A DNA stretch of 9,762 nt from JAQVWU01 sp964628455 (GCA_964628455.1 CAZVPD010000140.1:1-9762), one strand, 5' to 3'. Counted from the stretch's first letter, positions 1-7,140 are shown. The notes: generated by a model from the letters alone, not told the origin. Made by a program: numbers and translations.

Positions 1-55
1 AACAGCCGGTCAAAAAACAAGAGGTTCCCGACCGTTTCATCGAATCAAGAACCGT

Positions 56-85
56 TCCGGACAACTCATATAACATATGACCGGA
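56..85. promoter_or_regulatory. Candidate operator palindrome at leftward promoter
   Basis: A perfect inverted repeat, TCATAT-aac-ATATGA, lies at 66-80. It is nested inside a second pair of arms, TCCGG (56-60) and CCGGA (81-85). The inner palindrome covers the expected transcription start (about 78) of the leftward promoter at 85-113, a typical repressor position. A degenerate related stretch (TCATAACATATCA, 86-98) follows immediately. Operator function is inferred from position and symmetry only; no regulator gene is visible in the window. Confidence 0.4.
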
Positions 86-113
86 TCATAACATATCATA
101 AACAAAATGTCAA
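85..113 (-). promoter_or_regulatory. Strong leftward sigma-70/sigma-A promoter
   Basis: On the minus strand there is TTGACA (113-108), a 17-base spacer and TATGAT (90-85), with TG one base before the -10 box (extended -10). Transcription would start near 78 and leave the window at position 1. No start codon with a convincing ribosome site is visible before the edge, so the driven gene and most of its leader are outside the window. Confidence 0.75.
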
Positions 114-160
114 GACCTATCCCGTATTTTCAGCACCGGCTGCGAGAATCCATGTTCCTG

Positions 161-189
161 TTGACACCAAGAGACGCAGGATGTATAAT
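161..189 (+). promoter_or_regulatory. Perfect-consensus promoter of the 5'-nucleotidase gene
   Basis: TTGACA at 161-166, a 17-base spacer, and TATAAT at 184-189 match the sigma-70/sigma-A consensus exactly. Transcription is expected near 196, giving a leader of about 32 bases before the ATG at 228. With such a short leader there is no room for a riboswitch. The promoter is back to back with the leftward one at 85-113, with 47 bases between the two -35 boxes. Confidence 0.85.
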
Positions 190-227
190 CTCCTTATATA
201 AAACATAAAATGCAAGGGTGGATCGCT

Positions 228-2174
228 ATGAAAAAGAAAATCATTCTGAGCTTTTTAGCAGCCCTCATGTGCCTGCAATTCTTAACGGCAACAGCAGCGG
301 AACAGAACGGCGAAATTTCCGTTGTTTTTACAAACGACATGCATTCGCATTTTGATACCGAGATCACAAAGACAGGCGGAACCGCAACGCAAAAAGGCGG
401 ATTTGCCAAGCTGAAGACCCTTGCCGACGGTATTTTTTCGGAATATCCGGATACTTTTATGCTTGATGCCGGCGATTTTTCCATGGGTACCCCTTATCAG
501 ACCATATTCTCCTCCGACGCGCCGGAGATGAGGCTGATGGGGCTTGCGGGATATGACGCGACCACGCTCGGAAATCACGAATTCGACTACAGGGGACCGG
601 GACTTGCCGCTATGCTGACGGCGGCAGCCGAAAGCGGAGACAGGCTGCCCCTTATGCTCGCTTCAAATATAGACTGGGAGCGCACCCTTGCGGATGCCGG
701 CCGGGCGGAAAACGCAAAGCTTGTAAAAGCCGCGCTTGAAAAAATTCAATATCATGACGGATACACCGTGATCGAAAAAGGCGGCGTAAAAGCCGCTGTG
801 TTCGGCATCATGGGGAAGGAAGCCGACAGCTATGCTCCGGAAAGCGGCCTTTATTTTCTCGACCCGATCGAAACCGCAAAGGAAATTACCGCGTCCATTC
901 TTGCCGAAAACAAGGCCGACCTGATCATATGCCTGTCGCACAGCGGGACAAGCGCCGACCCGAAAGCATCGGAGGATGAGCTGCTGGCAAAAGCCGTACC
1001 TGAAATCGACCTGATCATCAGCGGACACAGCCATACAAAACTCGACGAACCGATCATGGTCGGGAACACGGTCATCGCTTCAGCCGGTGAAAACGGATAT
1101 TATCTCGGTCATCTGATATTAACCGGCAGCGGAGACGGCTATACGGTCAAAGAGTATCAACTGATCCCCGCCGACGGTTCCGTGCCGGATGACGCGGGTA
1201 TGCTGAGTGCGATCGCCGGCTACAAAGCGCTGGTCAACGGGAAATACATGAATCTGTTCGGATATGACTTTGACGATGTACTGGCCGCAAGCGATTTCGC
1301 TTTTACTCCGACCGAGGATTTCGGCGATGTTCAGGGTGAGGACCCGCTCGGTAACCTCATCTCCGATTCATACATCTATGCCATACAAAAGGCCGAAGGC
1401 GAAGCCTATGAAAAAATCGGCGCGGCTGTCGTACCCGCCGGAGTGGTCCGGGGCTCGTTCGGCGAAGGAAATATCACCGCTGCCGCCGCATTCAACGTCA
1501 GTTCACTCGGCATAGGCGCCGACGGCGTCCCCGGATACCCCCTTGTCAGCCTTTATCTGACCGGAGCGGAACTGAAAACCATGGCGGAAGTGGATATCTC
1601 CGTATCCGAAATCATGGCTCCGGCGCGGCTGTATATCAGCGGTCTGACCTATACTTATAATCCCGGCCGGCTCCTTCTCAACAGGGTCACCGGAGTAAGG
1701 CTGGTCACCGAAAACGGCACGGAGGAAATCGATGAAAGCGCGCTTTACCGCGTTGTCGGAGGACTCTATTCGTGTCAGATGCTCGGAACCGTGGAAAGCA
1801 AGTCCTTCGGACTGCTCTCGCTTGTTCCGAAAGATAAAAACGGGGAAAAGATCACCGATTTCGAAAAGCACATCGTGTATACGGGCGGCAAAGAACTGAA
1901 AGAATGGGTCGCCCTGGCGGAATATCTTGAATCGTTCGAAAAAGAAAACGGGATACCGAAAATCCCGTCCTATTACGCCGGACCGCAGGGCCGCAAAATT
2001 GCCGAAGAAAGCACAAACATAGCCGACCTTCTGAAAAATCCGAACAAGATTTTTTTCATAGCCCTTGGGGCAGTGCTTGCGGTTTTACTGATCCTCACCG
2101 TGATCGTCATCCTGACCGTAAAAGCCGTGAGGAAGAGTAAAAAGAGATCCGTCAAAACAGAAAGCAAACAATAA
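228..2174 (+). CDS. Membrane-anchored 5'-nucleotidase / cyclic phosphodiesterase family protein
   Basis: This is a 648-residue calcineurin-like phosphoesterase of the UshA/5'-nucleotidase type, which removes phosphate from nucleotides or 2',3'-cyclic nucleotides outside the cell using two metal ions. The metal motifs are all visible: NDMHSH (36-41), AGDF (81-84), GNHEF (115-119), LSHSG (236-240) and GHSH (266-269). A C-terminal nucleotidase domain follows (about 340-560), with GNLISD (375-380) and GVVRGSFGEGNIT (405-417). Residues 1-24 are a signal peptide. Residues 608-631 form a hydrophobic anchor followed by a basic tail, so the enzyme should sit on the outer face of the membrane; no LPXTG is seen. 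The start at 228 is chosen over the in-frame ATG at 210 because AAGGGTGG (214-221) lies 6 bases upstream and the signal peptide then begins MKKK. Its likely role is phosphate and nucleoside scavenging. The exact substrate is not readable from sequence. Confidence 0.92.
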   Translation: MKKKIILSFLAALMCLQFLTATAAEQNGEISVVFTNDMHSHFDTEITKTGGTATQKGGFAKLKTLADGIFSEYPDTFMLDAGDFSMGTPYQTIFSSDAPEMRLMGLAGYDATTLGNHEFDYRGPGLAAMLTAAAESGDRLPLMLASNIDWERTLADAGRAENAKLVKAALEKIQYHDGYTVIEKGGVKAAVFGIMGKEADSYAPESGLYFLDPIETAKEITASILAENKADLIICLSHSGTSADPKASEDELLAKAVPEIDLIISGHSHTKLDEPIMVGNTVIASAGENGYYLGHLILTGSGDGYTVKEYQLIPADGSVPDDAGMLSAIAGYKALVNGKYMNLFGYDFDDVLAASDFAFTPTEDFGDVQGEDPLGNLISDSYIYAIQKAEGEAYEKIGAAVVPAGVVRGSFGEGNITAAAAFNVSSLGIGADGVPGYPLVSLYLTGAELKTMAEVDISVSEIMAPARLYISGLTYTYNPGRLLLNRVTGVRLVTENGTEEIDESALYRVVGGLYSCQMLGTVESKSFGLLSLVPKDKNGEKITDFEKHIVYTGGKELKEWVALAEYLESFEKENGIPKIPSYYAGPQGRKIAEESTNIADLLKNPNKIFFIALGAVLAVLLILTVIVILTVKAVRKSKKRSVKTESKQ

Positions 2175-2298
2175 AAACAGATTCGCTACATCTTCCTTTT
2201 GCCGGATATCCTAAGCGGCATGCAGCGCCCGGCAACCGAATCCGGAAAACCGGAAACCGTTCACCGAAAAAAAGAAGCATTTAAAACAACTGTTTCCG
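2175..2298. other. Convergent intergenic gap with weak hairpins
   Basis: Two genes converge here. The best structure is an inverted repeat TTGCCGG (2199-2205) / CCGGCAA (2229-2235) with a 23-base loop. A small TCCGG-aaaa-CCGGA hairpin sits at 2241-2254, and CGGAAAC/GTTTCCG arms lie at 2251-2257 and 2292-2298. None is followed by a clean T-tract in the right place, so termination here is plausible but not demonstrated. Confidence 0.3.
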
Positions 2299-3093
2299 TC
2301 ATTCCCTTATTTCGATTTCCGCGAAGTATTCCGGAAGATGGAAATTCGGGCTGTCGCTTATGACCTCGTTCCAGCTTCCGTAATGTATGACCGCGGTTTT
2401 ATCGCCGCATTTATAAAAATTCGCAAGGACTTTACTGCCCGGTCCGAAATCGGCGCTGCCGTAAGCATCCCCGATCAGACCGAGAGGAACATAGAGAGTG
2501 ACCCCCCATGAAGTATCGGTCATGAACGCGGCAACCGAAGGCATGCTGCCGGTCACCGTATCCATGGTGACGTTTTTGCCGTCCGGATCACACAAATAAC
2601 ACAAATACGCGCCGTTCGCGTTCATCTCGGTGTTGATGTATCTGCCGGAAAGACCGGGCATCCAGTTAACGAAAAATTCCAGGCAGCTGTCCTCGTATAC
2701 GGGATCGTTATACTCCGTAAAAACGGCAACAGGGTCGGTTTCCTCACATTCCATGCGGATATAGAAGCCGTCGCCTTCCTTCAATACAACCTGCGCATAC
2801 GATTTCGGAGTATAATCGGCGCCCCACCGGTAAATACCGATATCCGCTTTCGGCGCACCGGTAAAATCCACCGCATCCCTTGTATACACGATATAAAAAT
2901 CGGGATCGTTTTTGTTGACCCGGCCTGCCGGTTCGTCTTCCGGTCCCGCATTCGGAACAGTTTCTTCCGCAGCCGCTGCATCCGTGATTTCCGAAATATC
3001 CGTAATCGGGCTGACGGCGCCGGCTGCGGTCGTGCATGAAGCCTGCACCATCATCAGCGAAAGCATGAAAATCCATGTGAAAATTTTTTTCAT
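2299..3093 (-). CDS. Lipoprotein with CBM9-like carbohydrate-binding domain
   Basis: The product has 264 residues. Residues 1-20 are a lipoprotein-type signal (MKKIF start, hydrophobic core, Cys20 in QASC, a relaxed lipobox). A low-complexity Ala/Glu/Pro linker follows to about residue 64, which would lift the domain from the membrane. Residues 65-264 resemble the CBM9-like/DOMON-type beta-sandwich: YEDSCLEFFVNW (133-144), then YINTEMNANGAYL (152-164), and a closing SPNFHLPEYFAEIEI (248-262) close to the family's usual PDFHxPEFFGxL ending. Such domains bind glycans and usually form part of larger glycanases, but here the protein is all binding domain with no catalytic module. AAAGGT (3110-3105) lies 11 bases before the ATG. 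The gene diverges from the UroD-like gene at 3185. Glycan capture at the cell surface is inferred; the ligand is unknown. Confidence 0.72.
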   Translation of the reverse strand: MKKIFTWIFMLSLMMVQASCTTAAGAVSPITDISEITDAAAAEETVPNAGPEDEPAGRVNKNDPDFYIVYTRDAVDFTGAPKADIGIYRWGADYTPKSYAQVVLKEGDGFYIRMECEETDPVAVFTEYNDPVYEDSCLEFFVNWMPGLSGRYINTEMNANGAYLCYLCDPDGKNVTMDTVTGSMPSVAAFMTDTSWGVTLYVPLGLIGDAYGSADFGPGSKVLANFYKCGDKTAVIHYGSWNEVISDSPNFHLPEYFAEIEIRE

Positions 3094-3115
3094 AAACCCA
3101 TCATACCTTTCATTT

Positions 3116-3132
3116 TACCGCAGCCTGCGGTA
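3116..3132. promoter_or_regulatory. 17-bp palindrome in divergent promoter gap
   Basis: TACCGCAG-c-CTGCGGTA is a perfect inverted repeat with 8-bp arms in the 91-base gap between the diverging lipoprotein and UroD-like genes. Its position suggests an operator able to control one or both genes. As RNA it could also fold (7-bp stem, 3-base loop) in the leader of the leftward gene. No cognate regulator is visible in the window. Confidence 0.45.
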
Positions 3133-3184
3133 GGTCCGGAATATTTACACATACATACCTTTATAATAAACCGGGGGAAGCGTC

Positions 3185-4459
3185 ATGTCAACCGTTTTTT
3201 CAAAACCGGACAAAACAAGGCTGCGAATGCTTGCGGCGACGGTGCGCGAGTTTTCGCAGGACCCCCAAAACACCGAAAAACGCAGGCACTGGACGGAGCA
3301 CACTTCCATGAGGGGAGGATATCCGCCGATATTCGTATCGCCCGAAGGGGCATGGAGTGAAATTCTACCTTATACATCGCTGCGCTGCGGAGATGAAAAC
3401 GCGCGCGGGTTGGAATATGACCTGCTGCAGCGGATTTATCGCGCGGAACACATCAAAGACGACGTTCCGACCGAAGACAGCGTTGTGATCAGAAAATATC
3501 ACCTGCCGATGAGCGATTGCCGGGGGATACGGCCGGAACGCGTCCCGAGCCCGCGGCCGAACGGAGCGTGGAGGCATAAGCCTGTCATCGAAAAGCCGGC
3601 GGACTGGAAAAAGCTTAAAAATCCTGTTTTAACTTATGACGAAACCGCCTCGGCCGCGCAATACGAAGCCGTCCGGGACGCTGTCGGCGATATCCTCCGT
3701 GTCCGGCTGACGGGATGCAACAATTTTTCCTTCCATCTGATGCATATCTACTGCGATTTCCGCGGACTTGAAAATATGCTCGAAGACCTTATCCTCGAGC
3801 CGAACATGGTCCATGAAACAATGCATTTTCTGACGGAGGGGTACGAGGACCTGCTGAAACAGATGGAAAGTGCCGGCATCCTGTCGCATAACAACGACGG
3901 CACATACCATTATACGGGAGGATTAGGTTATACGGACAGTCTGCCCGGACAGAAATGCGGTGAATCAGCCGGACCCGGGGACGTCTGGGGAGCAGCCGAA
4001 GCGCAGGAACTGTCCTGCGTATCTCCCGAAATGCATGAGGAGTTCGCCCTGCGGTATGAGCGCCGTCTTCTCTCCCATTTCGGACTCAACGGATACGGCT
4101 GCTGCGACGACCTGACAAAAAAACTTGCTTACGTGAAAAAAATCAAAAACCTCCGCAGGGTCGGCATCAGTCCGTGGGCAGACCTTGAAAGCTGCGCCGA
4201 CCAGCTCGGTCAGGATATTATCATGACCTGGAAACCGCAGCCGGCCTATCTCGCGGGAGAGGTGTATGACGACGCTTTTGTGGAAAATTATCTGATGGAA
4301 TCGCTGCGGAAGTCGAAGCACGGTTATCTCGAAATCGTATTGCGCGATACGCACACCTGCCGCGGAGAAGGGCAGAGGTTTACCCGTTTTGTCGAGTCCG
4401 CTCGCCGCGCCATACAGACCGTTTACGGTCCGACACAGGATACGGGATATGGAGTATAG
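3185..4459 (+). CDS. UroD-superfamily protein of unknown reaction
   Basis: The product has 424 residues, with no signal peptide and no membrane segment, so it should be cytoplasmic. The middle and C-terminal parts resemble the uroporphyrinogen decarboxylase / corrinoid methyltransferase TIM barrel: a helix-rich LENMLEDLILEPNMVHETM segment (195-213), a GYGCCDDL turn (303-310), then NLRRVGISPWADLESCADQLG (322-342), a KPQPAYL strand-loop (350-356) and a closing EIVLRDTHTCRGEGQRF segment (383-399). It is longer than HemE (about 340-355 residues), and its N-terminus (1-130) does not look like HemE, so heme synthesis is unlikely. The vicinal Cys306-Cys307 pair could bind metal, which is inference. 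GGGGGA (3173-3178) lies 6 bases before the ATG. The gene diverges from the CBM9-like lipoprotein and converges on the glycosidase operon. Superfamily assignment is moderately sure; the substrate is unknown. Confidence 0.7.
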   Translation: MSTVFSKPDKTRLRMLAATVREFSQDPQNTEKRRHWTEHTSMRGGYPPIFVSPEGAWSEILPYTSLRCGDENARGLEYDLLQRIYRAEHIKDDVPTEDSVVIRKYHLPMSDCRGIRPERVPSPRPNGAWRHKPVIEKPADWKKLKNPVLTYDETASAAQYEAVRDAVGDILRVRLTGCNNFSFHLMHIYCDFRGLENMLEDLILEPNMVHETMHFLTEGYEDLLKQMESAGILSHNNDGTYHYTGGLGYTDSLPGQKCGESAGPGDVWGAAEAQELSCVSPEMHEEFALRYERRLLSHFGLNGYGCCDDLTKKLAYVKKIKNLRRVGISPWADLESCADQLGQDIIMTWKPQPAYLAGEVYDDAFVENYLMESLRKSKHGYLEIVLRDTHTCRGEGQRFTRFVESARRAIQTVYGPTQDTGYGV

Positions 4460-4677
4460 ATCAAGGACAAAGGACAGGGAATCAGGACGGCAGGTCAAGA
4501 TTCAGGATATAAGTTTTATATAATAAATCGGCCGGGTAAAGCACGGCGTTACAGCGGGCGAATATGATATGATACAGAATGGTCATGTTCATTGATGAGC
4601 GCATCCTCAGTCACCATAGAACGCGCGGCATTCTTTTGGAACACGAAGCGTTCATTGGTTGGCGTGACAGCTCCTTT
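4460..4677. other. Non-coding convergent gap with short repeats
   Basis: I see no convincing gene in this stretch. It opens with purine-rich short repeats: AAGGACA twice in tandem (4463-4476), then looser AGGAC/AGGTC/TCAGGA units to about 4507. GTTCATTG occurs at 4587-4594 and 4650-4657, and again at 4698-4705 inside the terminator. The copy at 4650 sits in an imperfect hairpin (GAACAC-gaa-GCGTTC, 4639-4653). Short open frames on the minus strand (about 22 and 34 codons near 4490-4619) lack ribosome sites and recognisable products. No clear terminator for the gene ending at 4459 was found. Confidence 0.4.
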
Positions 4678-4704
4678 AACAAAAATGAACGCCTCGCGTT
4701 CATT
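4678..4704 (-). terminator. Intrinsic terminator of the glycosidase operon
   Basis: Read on the minus strand, AATGAACGC-gag-GCGTTCATT forms a perfect 9-bp stem with a 3-base loop, followed directly by TTTGTT (a T-rich tail of eight bases counting the last stem Ts). It lies 67 bases beyond the stop codon at 4772. On the plus strand the hairpin is followed by GGAGCC with no T-tract, so it acts on leftward transcription. Confidence 0.8.
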
Positions 4705-4771
4705 GGAGCCTTTACGGGTTAGTTTGTGTCGGGAAGAGTGGGGACACTTAAAATGTTTTTAAATATATGGA

Positions 4772-5626
4772 TTATACCCAAGTCAGACGCGCGGCGTTTA
4801 CTCCGTTGCGGGGGTAGAAAACGCTTAATATATAATCGCCCGACAGGTCCGAGACAAATTCAGGAGCATGCGCCCGGAGCATGCAGAGCGGAGCGAAATT
4901 TTCCGTAAAACCAAGGATGGATTCGGATGCGAAAACAAACGTCCGTTCGTCGTAACAGCCGTTCCGGCCGTCGTATATTGCCCAGAATAAATAATAATAC
5001 CCGTCCCGCTTTATAAGATAGGGTGATTCCGAAGCGGCATTTTTAAAGGGATTTTCCTGAAAAACAAAGGGCTCCGACCAGTCCGTCAGATCATATGACG
5101 TCCGGCAGTCGATACGGTTTTCAACCGCGCAAAGCATATACCACAAATGATCTTCATAAAAGAGAAACGGATCGCGCAGAGAATGCTCCGCGGTAAAGAG
5201 CGTCCGGCGGGTGAATGTTTTAAAATCAGGCGTATCCGCACATCTGACCGAATAAGGCCCGTAAAAAATGCGAAAAACTCCGTCATGCTTTAAAAGATGA
5301 GGGGCATGGATCTCTTTTATCTCATCCGGACGGTCCGAAGGACAGAGTATGTCCTCTCTGCCGGTGAAAGACCGGGGAAAGAACAGATCCCCGAAAGAAG
5401 CGCCCTGCGCCGTGCAGTGAAACAGCTGATTCTCTCCGGCGTGAACCGTTTTTTCGTTATAGTTGAAAGGATCGATAAAATCATGCGGCTTTGGCTGGGT
5501 GATCCCCGTCATGTGCCAGGTGTTCCCGTCACGAAGTATGCTGAAATCGTTTACCGTATTGCCGCTGCTGTCATAGATGTTTATATATTCACCGTCTATG
5601 AAGGGAACGGGGATTTTCTTCTTCAT
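4772..5626 (-). CDS. GH43-type five-bladed beta-propeller glycosidase
   Basis: The product has 284 residues and no signal peptide, so it should be cytoplasmic. It has the repeated blade pattern of GH43/GH117-type hydrolases, with the three expected acidic positions: Asp27 in VNDFSIL as possible base, Asp152 in LRDPFLF, and Glu200 in ASESPYLIKRDGYYYLFW (198-215) as possible acid. HAPH (107-110) and HAPEF (253-257) add active-site-like histidines. It is shorter than multi-domain GH43 enzymes and carries no carbohydrate-binding module. The start at 5626 is chosen because AAAGGA (5638-5633) lies 6 bases upstream; the longer frame reaching 5845 would overlap the preceding gene by nearly 200 bases. 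It is third in the operon, 25 bases after the GH127-like gene. Likely activity is release of a terminal sugar such as arabinofuranose, xylose or anhydrogalactose from an imported oligosaccharide; the sugar cannot be read from sequence. Confidence 0.72.
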   Translation of the reverse strand: MKKKIPVPFIDGEYINIYDSSGNTVNDFSILRDGNTWHMTGITQPKPHDFIDPFNYNEKTVHAGENQLFHCTAQGASFGDLFFPRSFTGREDILCPSDRPDEIKEIHAPHLLKHDGVFRIFYGPYSVRCADTPDFKTFTRRTLFTAEHSLRDPFLFYEDHLWYMLCAVENRIDCRTSYDLTDWSEPFVFQENPFKNAASESPYLIKRDGYYYLFWAIYDGRNGCYDERTFVFASESILGFTENFAPLCMLRAHAPEFVSDLSGDYILSVFYPRNGVNAARLTWV

Positions 5627-5632
5627 AATTAT

Positions 5633-5638
5633 TCCTTT
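5633..5638 (-). promoter_or_regulatory. Ribosome binding site deciding the propeller start
   Basis: AAAGGA on the minus strand lies 6 bases before the ATG at 5626, inside the 25-base gap after the GH127-like stop. It fixes the start well inside the longer open frame. Confidence 0.8.
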
Positions 5639-5651
5639 CGAACCGAATTGT

Positions 5652-7130
5652 TTATTTCGGTATAACTTCCGAGATATCATTGCCTTTCCAGTGAATCTCA
5701 TAAGAAATACCGCTCCGCCCTGTTTTTTCGGCCGTGACCCGTTCAGGCAGATCATATGTGACCGTGATGACGGCTTCTGCCGGAACGGCGGAAGCTTTGA
5801 CCGCGGCATATCCGTTCCCGACCGTAAAGGGTATCGTTTGATCACGGACGCTTATATGAAATGACTGAGGGGGGCACCAGGAGGGTAGGCGTATATAAAC
5901 AGGCATGCGGTGCTTAAGCGTCAGCAGCAGCCGCGCATCGTCTCCGAATTCCGAAATCAGGGAAGCATGTTCCGTATGCGCATCAAAATGCATGTTTACA
6001 TAGAGTGCACCGTTTTTTGCAGACATGATGTAGCGGTCTGTTTCCGCAAGGACCGAAGCGACAGCGGCGAAAACATCCAGCGTACAGCCCTGCCCGAAAT
6101 AACCGCCGTAAATACCCCAGGCACCGTCGGTTTCATGGTTTCCGTCTGTGATCTGAGAACGGAAAAGCCTTCCTTTGATCAGCCGCTCCGCGTCGTCGAA
6201 AAGTTGCGTATAGCCGCAGTCTCCCGCAAGCCATACCAGAAGCTGGATCACGTCGGCGCAGCTGGCATGATCTCCGACAGGATCGCCATTCGAGTCGGGG
6301 AAGCGAAGTCGTGCGATGTCGTGCGGAGCGAAGCCGGAATAAGAGCAGTTGTATGAAAAAACACTGTTGACCACCGTATTATATACAGCCCGGACATATT
6401 CCGGTCTGTTCAGCAGAATCCCGTAGAGCAGCAATCCGCGCAGAGTTCCGAGATAGGAATGGTTATGGCCCACATGAAGATCGCTTTTGATAAATTCGGG
6501 CGTCGAACCGTCGGAATTCAGCGTATGAATCAGATGAAAAGCGGCGGTCCTATGCGCCGTTTCAAGCGCCAGGGGGTCTTCTGCCGCCTGCCAGAAGCGC
6601 AGCATGGCCTCAAGGCAGCGTCCGTTCGTCGGAGTGTCGTCTTCAGCCTTAAAAGGGTCGCTGTCAGGGCGCGTGATCATCGGATCATCTGAAATATAAA
6701 GATCCATCTCCTCTGCCAGACTTTCAAACGCAGCGGTTTTCGAGAAATACAGCGCGTCTATCGTTTCGAGCAGACAACGGCCCTTTTGAGCAGCCCATCT
6801 GCTGCCGCGGTACTGCACCAGTCCGGCATACGCAAGCAGGCCTTCACGCAGGTTGTGCAGGTTCAGCTGAGTCCGCCCCATGATTTCGGGATCATTCAGC
6901 AGCATACCGCGGCGATTCGAGGTAAACGCGCGTATGTTGATCAGCATGGCTTTATTGATCTTTTCCGGCAGCCGGAATCCGCAGGTGTTTTCCAGGCGAA
7001 GCGCGGCATCCCACCAGCGCCCGATATTGTGCGCGGTTTCGTACCCCTGCGGTAAAAAATCCGGTCCTTCCAGTGAACCCAACAACGTCCGGCCGACAAG
7101 GGACAGCCGTTCCCTGTATCTGTTCGTCAT
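5652..7130 (-). CDS. GH127/DUF1680-like six-hairpin glycosidase
   Basis: The product has 492 residues, no signal peptide, and is predicted cytoplasmic. Residues about 1-370 look like an all-helical (alpha/alpha)6 barrel: GRWWDAALRLE (37-47), LREGLLAYAGLVQY (94-107), DVIQLLVWLAGDCGYTQLFDDAERLI (293-318). The C-terminal beta part carries VYIRLPSWC (411-419), close to the RIPSWA signature of GH127/GH146 beta-L-arabinofuranosidases. In GH127 enzymes a zinc-bound cysteine is the nucleophile, supplied by an ExC and a CC motif. Here the matching places appear to be HASC291 and GC349, so one Cys and the Glu seem absent. The protein is also shorter than the roughly 650 residues of the characterised enzyme. 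Start: the ATG at 7130 has GGAAAGGA (7148-7141) upstream; an in-frame TTG at 7154 would overlap the preceding stop and has no better site. It is second in the operon, 20 bases after the binding protein. Confidence 0.65.
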   Translation of the reverse strand: MTNRYRERLSLVGRTLLGSLEGPDFLPQGYETAHNIGRWWDAALRLENTCGFRLPEKINKAMLINIRAFTSNRRGMLLNDPEIMGRTQLNLHNLREGLLAYAGLVQYRGSRWAAQKGRCLLETIDALYFSKTAAFESLAEEMDLYISDDPMITRPDSDPFKAEDDTPTNGRCLEAMLRFWQAAEDPLALETAHRTAAFHLIHTLNSDGSTPEFIKSDLHVGHNHSYLGTLRGLLLYGILLNRPEYVRAVYNTVVNSVFSYNCSYSGFAPHDIARLRFPDSNGDPVGDHASCADVIQLLVWLAGDCGYTQLFDDAERLIKGRLFRSQITDGNHETDGAWGIYGGYFGQGCTLDVFAAVASVLAETDRYIMSAKNGALYVNMHFDAHTEHASLISEFGDDARLLLTLKHRMPVYIRLPSWCPPQSFHISVRDQTIPFTVGNGYAAVKASAVPAEAVITVTYDLPERVTAEKTGRSGISYEIHWKGNDISEVIPK

Positions 7131-7140
7131 GTCCGTAAAG

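Noticed and set aside
3..142. 8-bp inverted repeat CAGCCGGT (3-10) / ACCGGCTG (135-142)
   Set aside because: Short arms more than 120 bases apart are expected by chance.
663..1034. Open frame of 123 codons antisense to the 5'-nucleotidase
   Set aside because: It overlaps the metal-binding motifs of a convincing gene and has composition typical of a shadow frame.
2199..2235. Firm terminator call for TTGCCGG/CCGGCAA
   Set aside because: The loop is 23 bases and no T-tract follows on either strand, so it is only mentioned as weak structure.
3162..3167. TATAAT as -10 box for the UroD-like gene at 3185
   Set aside because: No -35 box lies at proper distance, and the start of transcription would fall inside the ribosome site.
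3185..4459. hemE (uroporphyrinogen decarboxylase) assignment
   Set aside because: Length, N-terminus and gene context do not fit a heme pathway enzyme.
3965..4498. Open frame of 177 codons on the minus strand opposite the UroD-like gene
   Set aside because: It is antisense to a gene with clear family similarity, has no ribosome site and no recognisable domain.
4722..4750. GTGTC...GACAC arms as an insertion sequence end
   Set aside because: Only 5-bp arms, no partner end, no transposase and no target duplication are visible.
5627..5845. N-terminal extension of the propeller protein
   Set aside because: It would overlap the GH127-like gene by nearly 200 bases; a good ribosome site and start exist at 5626.
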